The notes beneath the pieces are model-generated. The model saw only the letters and a program-made list of their open reading frames with translations, did no database searches and had not been told where the DNA came from. Position numbers and translations under genes: made by a program. This document shows, one piece after another, positions 11,276 through 21,667 of a stretch of 64,000 bases of DNA. The DNA comes from Sympetrum striolatum (Eukaryota > Arthropoda > Insecta > Odonata > Libellulidae): the NCBI GenBank assembly GCA_947579665.1, contig OX388348.1, positions 7,068,001-7,132,000 on the forward strand, written 5' to 3'. The number at the start of each line of letters is the position of its first letter. Position 1 is the first letter of the stretch.

Positions 11276-11820
11276 AAGAGAGATGAAGATGAATAAGATG
11301 GATGCCATAGGACTGAGCGAGGTGACGTAGGATGGACAAGGAGAAATAAAGAGTGATGGAGTTACCATATGCTGGAGCTAAGAGGGGGAAAAATGGAGAG
11401 GAAATAATCATGAGAAAAGAAGTAGCAGTAAGGGTACAAAAGGTAACATATGTTGATGATAGATTAATAGCTGTGAGGATTGGAATGTTACCAAAGGATC
11501 TAGTCATTATGCAAGTGTATATGCTTGCATCAGATTATGAAGAAGAAGATATAGATGGGATGTATGAGAAGATTGAGGATGTATTAGAAGATGAGAAGGG
11601 TTGCTTTAGAGAGCTTATGGGAAATTGGAATGCTGTAGTTGGAGAAGGGGAAGAGGACAAAATATGGTTTAGGAGTAAGAAATGAAAGAGGTGAAAGATT
11701 AATGGAATTCTGCAGAGAGAAATAATTGATTATAGCTAATACATGGCACAAAAATCATAAAAGGGGGAGATATACATGGATTTCGCCAGCACAAGATCAT
11801 TATCAGATAGATTACTTCTT
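11276..11820 (+). pseudogene. LINE endonuclease, remainder
   Basis: It resumes the LINE directly after the piggyBac (KREMKMNKMDAIGLSEV), the 'I-GLSEV' strand with the conserved Glu. An in-frame TAG follows near 11328 and another stop near 11373. The segment 11353-11685 gives the central endonuclease (RVQKVTYVDDRLIAVRIGML, VIMQVYMLASD, LMGNWNAVVGEGEED), where GNWNA stands for the conserved GDxNA motif with Asp replaced. The remainder to about 11820 carries more endonuclease in broken frames (SDRLLLNRR-like). Non-functional. Confidence 0.7.
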
Positions 11821-11840
11821 AATAGAAGAAATATATAGAA

Positions 11841-12640
11841 ATGCAGGATAGAACCGGGTTACCAAATGCTGATATTAAAAGTGACCATGTCCTAATAAGG
11901 ATGGAATTCAATCTGACATTAAAGAGGGTAGAAAAAGCCAAAGTAGTAAAGAAATGGAAGTTGAAAAAAATGGAGGATATGGGTAAAGAAGGGATAGGAG
12001 AAAAACTGTCTAAAGCAATTACAGAAGGTCAAAAAAAGAGGAAGGAAGTGAAGAAATTTGGGGGAGGGTAAAAAATGCTATAGGAAATGTAGCAGAAAAG
12101 GAAATAGGATACTTTAAAGGAATTAGAACAAAGAAGCTGTGGGTAACAGAAGAGATGTTGAAAAAGATGGAAGAAGTATAAAAACAAGACAGGTGAACAA
12201 GAAAGAACAATGTATGAAAAGTTAAATAATGAACTGAAGAGAGAATCTAAAAAGGCAAGAGAGAAAAGGCTGGTGGAAGCATGTGATTACATAGAGAACC
12301 TAGAGAAGAAAGGATCTTGTGTATAGGAAAGTAAGGGCAGTAACAACTGGTAGCAGGAAAAGGAAGAGTAAAATGAGAGAAATTGAGAGTAAAGATGGTA
12401 GATTAATGCACGATAGAAAAGAAGTAGCAGAAAGATGGACAGAATATTTGGAAGAACTGTATTGTTCAGTGGAGAAACCAGAGGATTTAAAATTGGAGGT
12501 GGAAGAAGTGGTGTCTCCAGAAGATAAAGGTTCATCAGTGTTGGAGAGGGTAGTAGAAAAAGCAATTGAAGAAATGAAGAAAGGGAAGACAACAGGAATG
12601 GATGAGATTCACATTGAATTTTTCATATGCTTGAATGAAA
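11841..12640 (+). pseudogene. LINE linker between endonuclease and RT
   Basis: Lysine/glutamate-rich broken frames. 11841-12071 includes 'SDHVLIRMEF', the conserved SDH of the endonuclease C-terminus. 12319-12708 includes RWTEYLEELYC and AIEEMKKGKTTGMDEI, the usual lead-in to the LINE RT ('EEV..A...KNGKAPGPDEI'). Stops and frameshifts separate the pieces. Confidence 0.65.
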
Positions 12641-12662
12641 TTGTTAAATTGTGTAACAAAAT

Positions 12663-13852
12663 ATGTATACCATACGTGAAAGGCCTGAAGAATTTGTTAG
12701 AACAGTGACGGTACCAATTCCTAAGAAGGCAGGTACAAGGAAATGCATCAAACATAGAACTGTAAGTCTAATTTCAAGTGCAGCCAAAATAATGTTCAGA
12801 GTATTGAACAGGAGATTAATAAGAATAATGGAAGAAAATGCAGGAGAGGAACAGTTTGGCTCCAGAAAAGGGAGAGGAACAAGGACTGCTAATGGCTTGC
12901 TAAGAATGGTTGGAGAAAGGTATATAGAGAGAGGAAAAGGAATAGCTCTATGTTTTATTGATTTGGAAAAGGCTTTTGATCGGGTTAAATGGGAGAAAAT
13001 GTTGGGAATTCTAAAGGAAATGAGGTTGGTATAGAAGGAAAGAAAACTTATTAGAGAATTGTATAAGAAACAAAAAGCTGCTTTACAAATAAATAAGGAT
13101 TTGACAAAATGGGTGGATCTTGGTAGAGGAGTAAGGCAGTCACCAACCTTGTATAATGCATATGTTGAAGAAATTATCCAAAAGGTATTTGATGAGAGAG
13201 AGGAAGGAGTTAGTATTGGAGGGAGGAAAATGAGAAATATAAGATTTGCAGAAGATTTAGTAAACTTGGCTGATGACATGCAAACACTCCTAAGGTTGCT
13301 AAAGGTTATGGAAGAAGGGATGAAGATAAAAATAGGAAAGACAAAGGTGATGCTAGTAAACTGTGAAGATTATACAAATGTGAGAATAAATGAAGGCATA
13401 ATAGAAAAAGTTAAAAGCCATAGGTACCTAGGAACTATGATAACAGATGATTGGAGAAGAGTTGCAGAAATAAAAGCAAGAATAGCAATGGCGAAAAAGG
13501 CCTTCAGCCAAAAGAGAAATTTGCTATGCTGTAAGAACCTTGATCTGGAGCTGAGAGAAAGATTAGCAAAGTGTTATGTATGGAGCATAGCAAAGTATGG
13601 ATGTGAGGCATGGACGTTGAGGAAAGAAAGAGAATTGAGGCGTTTGAAATGTGGGTGTGGAGATGGATGGAGAAGGTGAGATGGATGGATATGGTAAGAA
13701 ATGAGATCTTAAAAAAAGTGAAAGAAGAAAGAAGGATGGTGATGGAAATAAGAAAAAGGAAAGCTAACTGGTTGGGCCCCATAATTAGAGGGAATAGTGT
13801 ACTGCAGGTGGCATTGGCTCAGTGGAAGGAAGGAATAAGAGAAGAAGAATAA
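12663..13852 (+). pseudogene. LINE reverse transcriptase and C-terminal region
   Basis: Three overlapping or adjacent frames cover the RT. 12663-13034 has VTVPIPKKAG, EEQFGSRKGRGTR and CFIDLEKAFDRVKW. 13059-13679 has GRGVRQSPTLYNAYVEEI (two or three residues of the usual GCPLSPTLFN are missing) and then IRFAEDLVNLADD, where the catalytic FADD box reads FAED. This is followed by the thumb (KTKVMLVN, HRYLGTMITDDW) and the CYVWSIAKYGCEAWTL region. 13610-13852 holds the C-terminal tail (FEMWVWRWMEKV, RKRKANWLGPII). The altered active site and frameshifts show an inactive gene. Confidence 0.78.
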
Positions 13853-13950
13853 AGATGGTGGATGAGGTGAAAATTAAGAATTATAGGGAGACTAAGGAGA
13901 AGGCTATGGACAGGGGAATGGCAGTGGCATACAGGATCTGATTCCAGGCA

Positions 13951-14021
13951 AGCAAATAAGGCTTTTTGCAAATAAAGCTCCCTTCCTAATAATTTATAAT
14001 CATACTATTTACTACCACCCA
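13951..14021. repeat. Direct repeat, copy 1 (about 71 bp)
   Basis: It matches 15231-15301 with three mismatches over the inner 61 bp (GCTTTTTGCAAATAAAGCTC onward). It lies at the 3' end of the LINE and contains an AATAAA. It could be a LINE 3' end present twice or a local duplication. Confidence 0.7.
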
Positions 14022-15230
14022 TATGATGACGATTGCAATGAATTTCAATAATTTGATACTTGTTTTTTATCAGAAATTTTACTACAAAATTTGTCATTTC
14101 CAATATCCCTTGAATATTTTAAGTTTACTGAAAAATTCCTGATTTTCATTAGGATTATCACATTTAGTCTAAAAGAGCAATTTTCATTTTCTAGTCAACA
14201 TTCAGACACGACTTGTTAACATTTATTAGCCAATATACGAGTAGTATATATACAATATTAGTATATTATCTGACTTAAAATTTTTGCACTACCTACTCCA
14301 CAATATAATAGACTGTCCATCAATTTTGGAACATATTAAACTCCGTGTGCCATCCCATGTTACTTGAGGTCAAGACCTATTCGTCATACCTGTTTTGAAA
14401 ACTAATTACTCTTATAATGCACCTCTCAATAGGCTACATCGATTAGCAAATACTCACCTTAAAAATACAGACATATTCCTCACTAGTTTACATACAATTA
14501 AAAATTTAAGCCCCATTGAATACTAAACATAATTTTAAAAAGAATTATTAATCACTTACTGTAAATAATACATAAAATATGTTATTGTATCATTCATATG
14601 TATTTTTTTATATTTTATATCATATATGTGAAAATTAATTTGGCATTCTGTTTCTATTATTTTTCATAAAAGCTTTTAATAATTATTCTCTTCACAAATG
14701 CTGTTTATGTTTATTACTTGTAGCATTATATACGTAAATTTTAATATTTATAACGATGATAGTGATATTTATGCTTAAAATTGAATAATTTGTGATATTA
14801 ACTTCCATATTTGTGATATTTCATACTTATAAAATCCTATTGTTTATTGTATTTTATACTTTTAAATTCTGCTATGTGATATTGGTGCTGTGACATTTTT
14901 TGTAACAAAAGGGTACATACATCCCATTGAATAAATAAATTAATTAATTAATGAGGATTTATTTTTCTAAGGAGTTGATTATTTTTACTAGATGTTGGAT
15001 ATTCATTAAAATTAGATTCACTAAATATGGGAAAATAATACATTGTTTGTATACAAACTCGGACGAGACCAAGAAATATATTTACTAAATGCAGATACAT
15101 TAAATCAGGGTTTAACTGTATGAAAAAGCCCATTCTGTTTAATGGAATAATCCCATTTGATAATATATTTATTTTTCTAATTCACAATTATAGAATATTG
15201 TTACCATAATAGAATAACATATTAATATTT
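14022..15230. other. AT-rich, nothing recognised
   Basis: No coding similarity was seen. In particular, I looked here on the minus strand for the final cotransporter exons (normally holding a MPRKG motif and a short ...TFYS end) and did not find them. An AATAAATAAATTAATTAATT-type run lies near 14930. Confidence 0.5.
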
Positions 15231-15301
15231 AGCAAATATTGCTTTTTGCAAATAAAGCTCCCTTCCTAATAGTTTACAATCATACTATTTACTACCATCC
15301 A
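15231..15301. repeat. Direct repeat, copy 2 (about 71 bp)
   Basis: Partner of 13951-14021, 1280 bp away in the same orientation. Confidence 0.7.
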
Positions 15302-15455
15302 TTCATTTACTAGGGGAATGATTAACATTGGTTATGACATCTAAAACAAGATTGAGATGAAACAACTCTCTAACACTAGACAAATATTAAAATAAAATCA
15401 GCACAATAAATCATAAAAGCCATAGGAAATTCCAGAAAATTATTCAAAATCCTAC

Positions 15456-15610
15456 CTTTATGATCTCCAGCATCACTGCATTTTATCCTAAAGGGTTCAA
15501 TTAAGGATTCAAATTCTTTTTTAGTCTCCTCCTTAGCCTTCTTCGTTACATCAGGAATAACTATCACATCACTGTAATCGATTCTGAATTTTGAAAGTAA
15601 AGCTGCCATG
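15456..15610 (-). CDS. NKCC: Cation-chloride cotransporter exon 7 of the visible set
   Basis: Read on minus, after TTTGCAG and before GTAGGA. It encodes MAALLSKFRIDYSDVIVI... to SDAGDHK, matching the C-terminal-domain segment of NKCC/NCC proteins in which 'MATLLSKFRIDFSDI' is strongly conserved. It starts in phase 2 (completing AAC from the preceding exon) and ends in phase 1. The gene must continue below 15456, because about 100 residues of the family C-terminus (including the conserved MPRKG region and final residues) are still to come. No such exon is recognised in 1-15455, so the following intron is either very long or the end was lost or displaced by the transposons there. Confidence 0.9.
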
Positions 15611-15698
15611 CTGCAAACAAGGAAATAATCACTCATGAGAGAAACATAGACGAAAGGAATAAAAAGGGAGATGCATTGTAACTTCTTATCAAACTCAC

Positions 15699-15813
15699 TT
15701 TCTTTGGTCCCTCTCTAATTCATTCTTTTTATTTGCCAAGGAGAATATGCGTAACTTGCTTCCAGCAAATTGAGAATGTGTTGTTAAAATGTAAGGTATT
15801 AGAAGAGTCAATC
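15699..15813 (-). CDS. NKCC: Cation-chloride cotransporter exon 6 of the visible set
   Basis: A 115-nt exon between TTTTGCAG and GTGAGT on minus. It encodes GLTLLIPYILTTHSQF, then SKLRIFSLANKKNELERDQR, the region after the 'DVWWLYDDGG' motif of SLC12 C-terminal domains. The first Gly is split with the previous exon (phase 1) and the last codon is split with the next exon, 88 bp away. This very short intron contrasts with the 5-15 kb introns upstream. Confidence 0.92.
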
Positions 15814-16013
15814 CTGCAAAAGAATGAAAGATAAACTATTCTAAAAATGAGAACATAAGGAAATATAAAAACTCCAAGTTAATTAATCAAACATAATTAT
15901 GAATTAATATAAGCAGAGCAAAATCTATATAGTCAAAATCTTTCTCAAATCTAGTCAAAAATTAGCATCTCTTACAAATGACTTAAAGCTCATACGCAAT
16001 AGCTTTTTCATTG

Positions 16014-16612
16014 TCTGCTCACAACCAATCTAAGAAAAATGGACATAAATAAGTTTGATCAAAACAAATAGAGCTCTTTAATAGGTCATACATTGCACAT
16101 CTTGGTGCCGATGGCTTCTTCAGAAGACATAAACTGGATTTTTCTCAGCTGTTTGAAAGCTCTTTCTTTCAATGCATTGCAGTCATTTGATGTCCTGCAG
16201 TTTGCAACAAAGAAGAGTAAGGAATTTTGAATTATTTTGGCAGTAACTGTAAATATTGCATTTAGATTTGAATAACACAACTTTTTTATCAATAGGTGCT
16301 CGAACTTGCTCCTTCATTAAAAATCTTCTTCGAACTTGAAGAGCTATTTCTCCTTTGGAATATTCATTCAATTTTAGGAGTTGACATCAAAAGTTTTGGA
16401 ATCAGAATAACACCATATTTTGTCAACTGTTCTTCTTTATAGTGGAAAACAGTGGTATAGTTTTTCCACAGCAACTTATTTGAGAACTGCAGGTATCAGC
16501 TACATTGCAATCATCAAGTTCACAGAACAATTCTGTGTGTTCTTCTGTACCTGGTGATCGTGATGTAGCTGAAACCAGCACTTCTCAAATAAATTACTGT
16601 GACAAAAGTATT
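16014..16612. repeat. Left arm of a long inverted repeat (about 600 bp)
   Basis: The reverse complement of 17421-18015, at a visibly high identity. Within the arm (about 16478-16600) lies a second, smaller palindrome: ATTTGAGAACTGCAGGTATC pairs with GAAACCAGCACTTCTCAAAT. The arm has partly open frames on minus (16086-16292 and 16183-16371) that match the open frame of the other arm (IQNSLLFFVANCRTSNDC), so both derive from one sequence that may once have coded. The function is unknown. Confidence 0.8.
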
Positions 16613-16689
16613 CAGAAGTAAAAGTGAAAGTAAAAATAGTACAAGAAATTTGCGGATGCTTGCATTTGCACCTTTCTTGCAACTGCCTG

Positions 16690-16927
16690 ATCTCCTTGCG
16701 AGGGGATATTCCATGGCCCCCTTGCTCTCCAGATTTAACTCCTGTGGGAGTACCTAACTGCTGAGAATTTTAAAGGTCACCCTCGAACTGTCAAAGACCT
16801 AAAGGAGGCAATTGAGGATGTTATCGCGACAATTCTGCAAGTTATGCTGAGTATGGGTTATGATGTGTATGAAAACTTCTTCAAACGACTCAACATGTAT
16901 ATTGCTCGCCAAGGAAATATTACTTAG
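16690..16927 (+). pseudogene. Tc1/mariner-superfamily transposase C-terminal relic
   Basis: Two adjacent frames. WPPCSPDLTPVG carries the third-Asp/Glu region of DDE_3-type transposases ('WPPRSPDLTPCDF'). Then, after a frameshift, EYLTAENFKGHPRTVKDLKE, the DLKEAI helix and NFFKRLNMYIARQGNIT follow to a TAG at 16925-16927. The order and spacing match the C-terminus of IS630/Tc1/mariner-type enzymes. The N-terminal part is absent. It lies in the centre of the long inverted repeat. Confidence 0.7.
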
Positions 16928-17420
16928 ACGATCTTATTTTCAAAACTTGATTTAAAAAATGGCATTGTATGCTCTTTTCAGAAATTAAACTTTTTTACTG
17001 TTATCTTGAACCATTTTTTTCCCATTAACCCCCAGAATCAGCGACTCCATTATGTCCTACCCTTTATGATTAAAGAAATAAAATATTAAAGATGAGATCA
17101 AAATACCATTTCAAACAAAAAAAGGCGTTGCAATTTATGACATTTTAGGTTGCTTTGAGTGGATTTTTTTGCAACTCATTGACTTAAATTAAAATTATAT
17201 AGATACACATCTTGTGTGCTAAAAAAATGTTTCTTGGATTCCCTATTTTTGAAAGAAGATTACGTTATTAAACCTACATCTGTTTTCTTGTTTGAGAGTC
17301 AACTAGCACATCAGCTAGTCAAAAAAAAATGAGATATAGAGTTATGATCAGTTAAAAAAGAAAAACCTCTGTGGAGGCAACTGTGATGTTGTAGAAATTC
17401 AGAATAAAAACAGATGTATA

Positions 17421-18015
17421 CTTTTTTCACAGTAATTTATTTGAGAAGTGCTGGTTTCAGCTACATCACGATCACCAGGTACAGAAGAACACACAGAATT
17501 GTTCTGTGAACTTGATGATTGCAATGTAGCTGATACCTGTAGTTCTCAAATAAATTGCTGTGGAAAAACTATACCACTGTTTTCCACTATAAAGAAGATC
17601 AGTTGACAAAATACGGTGCTATTCTGATTCCAAAACTTTTGATGTCAACTCCTAAAATTGAATGAATATTCTAACGGAGAAATAGCTCTTCAAGTTCAAA
17701 AAAAGATTTTAATGAAGGTGCAAGTTCTAGCACCTATTGATAAAAAGTTGTGTTATTCAAATCTAAATGCAATATTTACAGTTACTGCCAAAACAATTCA
17801 AAATTCCTTACTCTTCTTTGTTGCAAACTGCAGGACATCAAATGACTGCAATGCATTGAAAGAAAGAGCTTTCAAACAGCTGAGAAAAACCAAGTTTACG
17901 TCTTCTTTAGAAGTCAATCGGCAGCAAGATGTGCACTGCATGACCTCTTAAAGAACTCAAATTGTTTTGATCAAACTTATTTATGTCCATTTTTCTTCGA
18001 TTGGGTGTGAGCAGA
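17421..18015. repeat. Right arm of the long inverted repeat
   Basis: It pairs with 16014-16612. It holds an open frame at 17658-17951 on plus (97 codons; MNEYSNGEIALQVQKK, later NSLLFFVANCRTSNDCNALK, ending near a TAA at 17949) whose residues are largely shared with the other arm. No family is recognised. It also contains the smaller internal palindrome at about 17440-17560. Confidence 0.8.
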
Positions 18016-19003
18016 ATTTTCCATTTTTGTCCATCATTCTGGAATTTAAGTTGGCTTTTGGAAATTGATTGTATCGAGGTAATAGTCAAAACAAATGTAA
18101 TTGATTTCGATATCAACTGTTTAAATTGCAATAACTATTGTTCTTATTATTATTATAATTAAAGTTAATTCTAAAAATTATAACATACATATCACCAATA
18201 GTTGCTTATCTTTCAAATTAATACAAAATTTTTGACCACTTAGCCTATAACTTCGTTCATAAAAGCTTATTATAAAATTTCAATTGGTAAAACAGTCAGA
18301 ATGTTGTAAAAATGTATTTGTTTCACAAATAAACATGAAATGTCCTTAAAACCAGCCTTAACAATAAAGATTGTCATGGGGCGTTAGGAACAACCTGTGC
18401 CTAGTAACCACATAACAAAATATCACAGAAGTAATAAAAGGTTAAGTATGCGCTTTGGACATGATCGTAAGTGACCATAGGTTCCAGGTCATTATCTTAG
18501 CTCTACCATAATGTATGCGTAATCATTGATTTCTTATCTAAATTTATATTTATACCTAAATATATAGGGTATAAACAACATACCAGCCTATAGCACAGGC
18601 ACCATTGGCTTTCTCTTTTACAGGGCCCAATAGAAGACCAGCAGGAAAAGTCTGAATTCAATCCTAACTACTGAGGGTTTGATTACTGTAGGCCCCAAAA
18701 TATCGATCTTCCCATAAGGATGCAATACAGTTGCATTGCATCATGAGGAAACGTGGTTATGTTTCTTCATTAAAGAAAATGTTTTTCTTTGTGGAATACA
18801 TAGGATACCTCTCTTCATTCTGCATTACGTATACTGTGAATTTTCCAAAAAAATACATCACCTATTATATACTTAATCTGAAGATGTCTCTCATCATGTT
18901 TCCTTATAACAAGAAAACAAAGATATCAGAGGGTTATCAAGATATCAACACCATGGAAATCTACCATAAAATATGGATTCTTACTAGTTTACTTATCACT
19001 TTT
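18016..19003. other. Intronic, nothing recognised
   Basis: AT-rich sequence of the 5.6-kb intron, without a recognisable gene or repeat pair. A 130-codon open frame at 18731-19123 runs into the piggyBac end and shows no family features. Confidence 0.45.
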
Positions 19004-19007
19004 TTAA

Positions 19008-21086
19008 CTCTCCAGCAGTCGCGCTGGTGCACTCTGTGCACCAGTGATTATTTTTTAAATGTTTTCTTCAAATCAGGTAATTTCCGTAACTTTATAATTT
19101 ATAGCCATTATACTATAGTTTAAGCTTTGAAAACCAATTGAATTAATTTATTATTTGATTTTTAATGATAAACAGAATAAATTTGAACACACTTGAACAT
19201 TTTAAAATTTTACCTCGAAATTAACCAGATGAAATTCTATGGATGTTCATAGAATGTTGTCTGGTTAGTAGGTACATAAGTGTTACTTCTCCTTTTACAA
19301 TATAACAACTTAAACCAATATAATAAAAAAACATTTTTAAAGCAATATTACAAATGAAAACCCATTGACAAAATTCAATTGGCATTATTTTGGGGTTATG
19401 CATAGTTATAACAGCAGTCAAAAATAGCTAGCAAGCTACTCAATCAATCGAAAACAATTTTGAACGTATTGCTATCTTGGGTTTTTTTCGGCCTCCTCCG
19501 TGAATTTTATAGCTATATAATCTGGCAAATAACATTATATTGAATTTATGAAACACTTGAAACCTTCAAGGGAATGACTTATGTATAAAGTTGTGCTCAA
19601 ACCTTCACAGTTCACATTCATTTATTGTCACACAGCAACAGTCTTATTATACAAAATATATTATTCCTATGTGCAGTAAAATATTCAGATTAACCTGACA
19701 AATTCTCTTTCCTTGCATTCATTTTGATGCTCAGTTTTATCACAATCGCGGCACTTCACTACTATTTGCACATGGATTTTCCATACCAAACTGTGGCACT
19801 GAGAGCATTTTAAAGTTTTATACATATTTGTTTCCATACCATATCCTACACAACGTCCTCTTTATTTAGAAGGCTCGTTTTTTGGCAGTTTGTCTTCAAT
19901 ATGTAAATGAATCTTTCAAAACAATTGAATATCTCTTGGAAGAGATTGAATTGTAGCTCTCATGTAAAGGTGATTTCTGATAAGCTGAAGTGACAGCTTA
20001 TTCAGAAATATTCTTCTTTTAGTTGAGGCATCTTTGTAAATGGCAAAAAAAGCATGTAAATTTAGGCACATTTATAAGTGAATAAAAGACTGCTAAAGGC
20101 CATCTACGGGTAGTTCAAGCATATGTGGATGTGGAACAGAGTTGATCTATCAACTCCTCCTTTGGTTTTATCATATTTTAAAATTATCTGTGGTTTGCCA
20201 TATGCTTAGTTTATAGATGGGTCATCATGGGGTGTGGATAGAAGCAATACAAGAAGATTTGTATTTTTAGCACAATAAGACAATAAAGTCATATTATTTT
20301 GGAAATCAAATATTGCAGACCCTTTTTCATTATTTCAATTAGGCAAGAACTCTAAAAGAATTTCTCTTTTATTTTTCACCAGGGTGCCGAAGTACGTAAT
20401 TTTTTTTCTCCATAATGACTGTGCAAGTGGAATACTTGAGTACCAATTAGCTATGGTTGGATTCCTATTACTTCCTATAATGGTCTTGTCTAATCTTTTC
20501 ATGAATTCTGAGGGAGAATTTTATGAGCAGAATGGACACTGACTACTTTCCCCAACATAACTCCATGTTACGGCTCTTTTAGCTTGAATTGTATTATAAA
20601 ACAGCTTGAATATTTCAATGTGATACATAAACATTACAATTCGTTCGAAAGACAGAATACCACGTCTCCTACTGGACAAAAGGTCAAGCTCTGCTGTAGA
20701 TTGAGATACTCTGAAAAACCCATAACTTATGTATACATCTTTGATTGGTATAGAAATGCTAGACAAGGAAGTAAATAAATTATTATAAATTCAAAGAGCT
20801 TGCAGTAGCAGTAAGTAAGCACAAAAAATATAAGCAAAAGAGTTTCAAATTTCCTCACAAGGGCAGTTGCGCTGGCGCAGGGGTGCACCAGCGCAACGTA
20901 AGTTTAAAAAAAGTGATTTTGCTGCCGTAAACTGTACCCAATTTATGCGAACCTCGGGTGGTACAGAGAGAACACTATTGTAGGAAGACATAAGGGACAC
21001 AGGATGATTACAAGGAAAGTTAAAAAAGTTACGAATGAAAATGAGTAGAATAGTGCACTGAGTATGCCAGTGCGACTGCTCGAGGG
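19008..21086 (-). mobile_element. Second piggyBac element, 2079 bp
   Basis: Flanked by perfect TTAA copies (19004-19007 and 21087-21090). The left end, CTCTCCAGCAGTCGCGCTGG, is the near-complement of the right end, which on minus reads CCCTCGAGCAGTCGCACTGG. Hairpins with GCTGGTGCAC/GTGCACCAG lie at 19024-19046 and about 20862-20897. The transposase relic is on minus. It is unrelated at its ends to the element at 7146-11271, so two piggyBac families are present. Confidence 0.85.
19690..20530 (-). pseudogene. piggyBac transposase relic (C-terminal half)
   Basis: On minus, broken frames give NWYSSIPLAQSLWRKKITYF, then GTLVKNKREILLEFLP, MTLLSYCAKN, LLSTPHDD and KPQIILKYDKTKGGVDR. All are hallmark piggyBac core segments. 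The position expected to carry the second catalytic Asp (NxTxDNWY) reads NPTIANWY, so it is lost. The last Asp (GGVD) is retained. A Cys-rich end follows at about 19700-19860 (LKCSQCHSLVW, VVKCRDCDKTEHQNECKERE), the CRD. Several stops interrupt it and the N-terminal half is missing or unrecognisable. Dead gene. Confidence 0.8.
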
Positions 21087-21152
21087 TTAAATAGAGCAAT
21101 ATCATATATTATAAACACTTACCAAGGTACCCAATTTAATCATCAAATTATG

Positions 21153-21310
21153 AACATTAAGAGTTAAAAAAGCTCCAAATAGCCGTTGTTTGCGAACCCC
21201 CCGTTATGCAGAAGTACTCTAACCATGGGGGTTAATCTTAAGGGGGTACTTCTGCACAACAGGTTGTTTGCAAACAACGGCTATTTACAGCATTTTTAAC
21301 TCTTAATGTT
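21153..21310. repeat. Fold-back element (about 158 bp)
   Basis: AACATTAAGAGTTAAAAAAG pairs with the far end (CATTTTTAACTCTTAATGTT), and inside these GCCGTTGTTTGC pairs with GCAAACAACGGC. A direct TCATCAAATTATG repeat flanks it at about 21141 and 21344, possibly a target duplication of a slightly larger insertion. It is non-coding and lies only about 80 bp from an exon's donor end. Confidence 0.75.
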
Positions 21311-21388
21311 AATAACACAGCCATGTTCCATTTTTCACTTTAGTCATCAAATTATGGAAAAGAAATGCACAGAAAAACCCTAACTAAC

Positions 21389-21667
21389 CTCCATCATCAT
21401 AAAGCCACCATACATCTATTGTTCCTTTCCTTTGTCTTCTCTGGAATACTGTGATGTTGTTTAGAACTTCTTTAGAAAGTGGAGAACCACCAGGACCAAA
21501 GTAAATATTTGCACTTGATGTCTTCCTCATCTTTTTCTTTTTCAGGAATGTGACTCCGTGAGTTGTTTCAGCTTTATGATTGTCCCCAGATGGGTCAGCA
21601 CAAATATGAGCTCCTCGTTCTACCTTTGGAGAGGAGGGGGGACTGCTAGCCTCACTGCTGGTGCCAT
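21389..21667 (-). CDS. NKCC: Cation-chloride cotransporter exon 5 of the visible set
   Basis: The longest visible exon (279 nt), between ATTTGCAG and GTTAGT on minus. It first encodes a linker that is poorly conserved in the family: a Ser/Pro-rich stretch (SSEASSPPSSPKVERG), then a basic stretch (FLKKKKMRKTSSANIYFG). It then encodes the conserved block ITVFQRRQRKGTIDVWWLYD, ending DDG in phase 1, which joins in frame to GLTLL of the next exon. 'KGTIDVWWLYDDGG' is a signature of the NKCC/NCC C-terminal domain. The SP-rich part could be a regulatory phosphorylation site, but that is inference. Confidence 0.93.

Larger units (their letters stand above)
6901..13980 (+). mobile_element. Old LINE interrupted by a piggyBac insertion
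   Basis: A non-LTR retrotransposon whose two halves flank a piggyBac. The left half (to 7145) carries the start of the AP-endonuclease (RVGIWNVRSM). The right half (from 11276) carries the rest of the endonuclease, the reverse transcriptase and a C-terminal region, ending near an AATAAA at about 13971. Removing the 7146-11275 insertion rejoins the frame exactly at ENI/KREM. Many stops and frameshifts show long decay. Clade is uncertain: the endonuclease and the tail of the RT resemble RTE-like arthropod LINEs. Confidence 0.8.

Noticed and set aside
11130..11507. 125-codon minus-strand open frame
   Set aside because: Antisense of the LINE endonuclease and piggyBac right end; no family match.
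12644..13279. 211-codon minus-strand open frame
   Set aside because: It is the antisense of the LINE reverse transcriptase; the leucine/serine-rich translation is typical of a shadow frame.
18731..19123. 130-codon plus-strand open frame
   Set aside because: It runs from intronic sequence into the piggyBac end and shows no domain.
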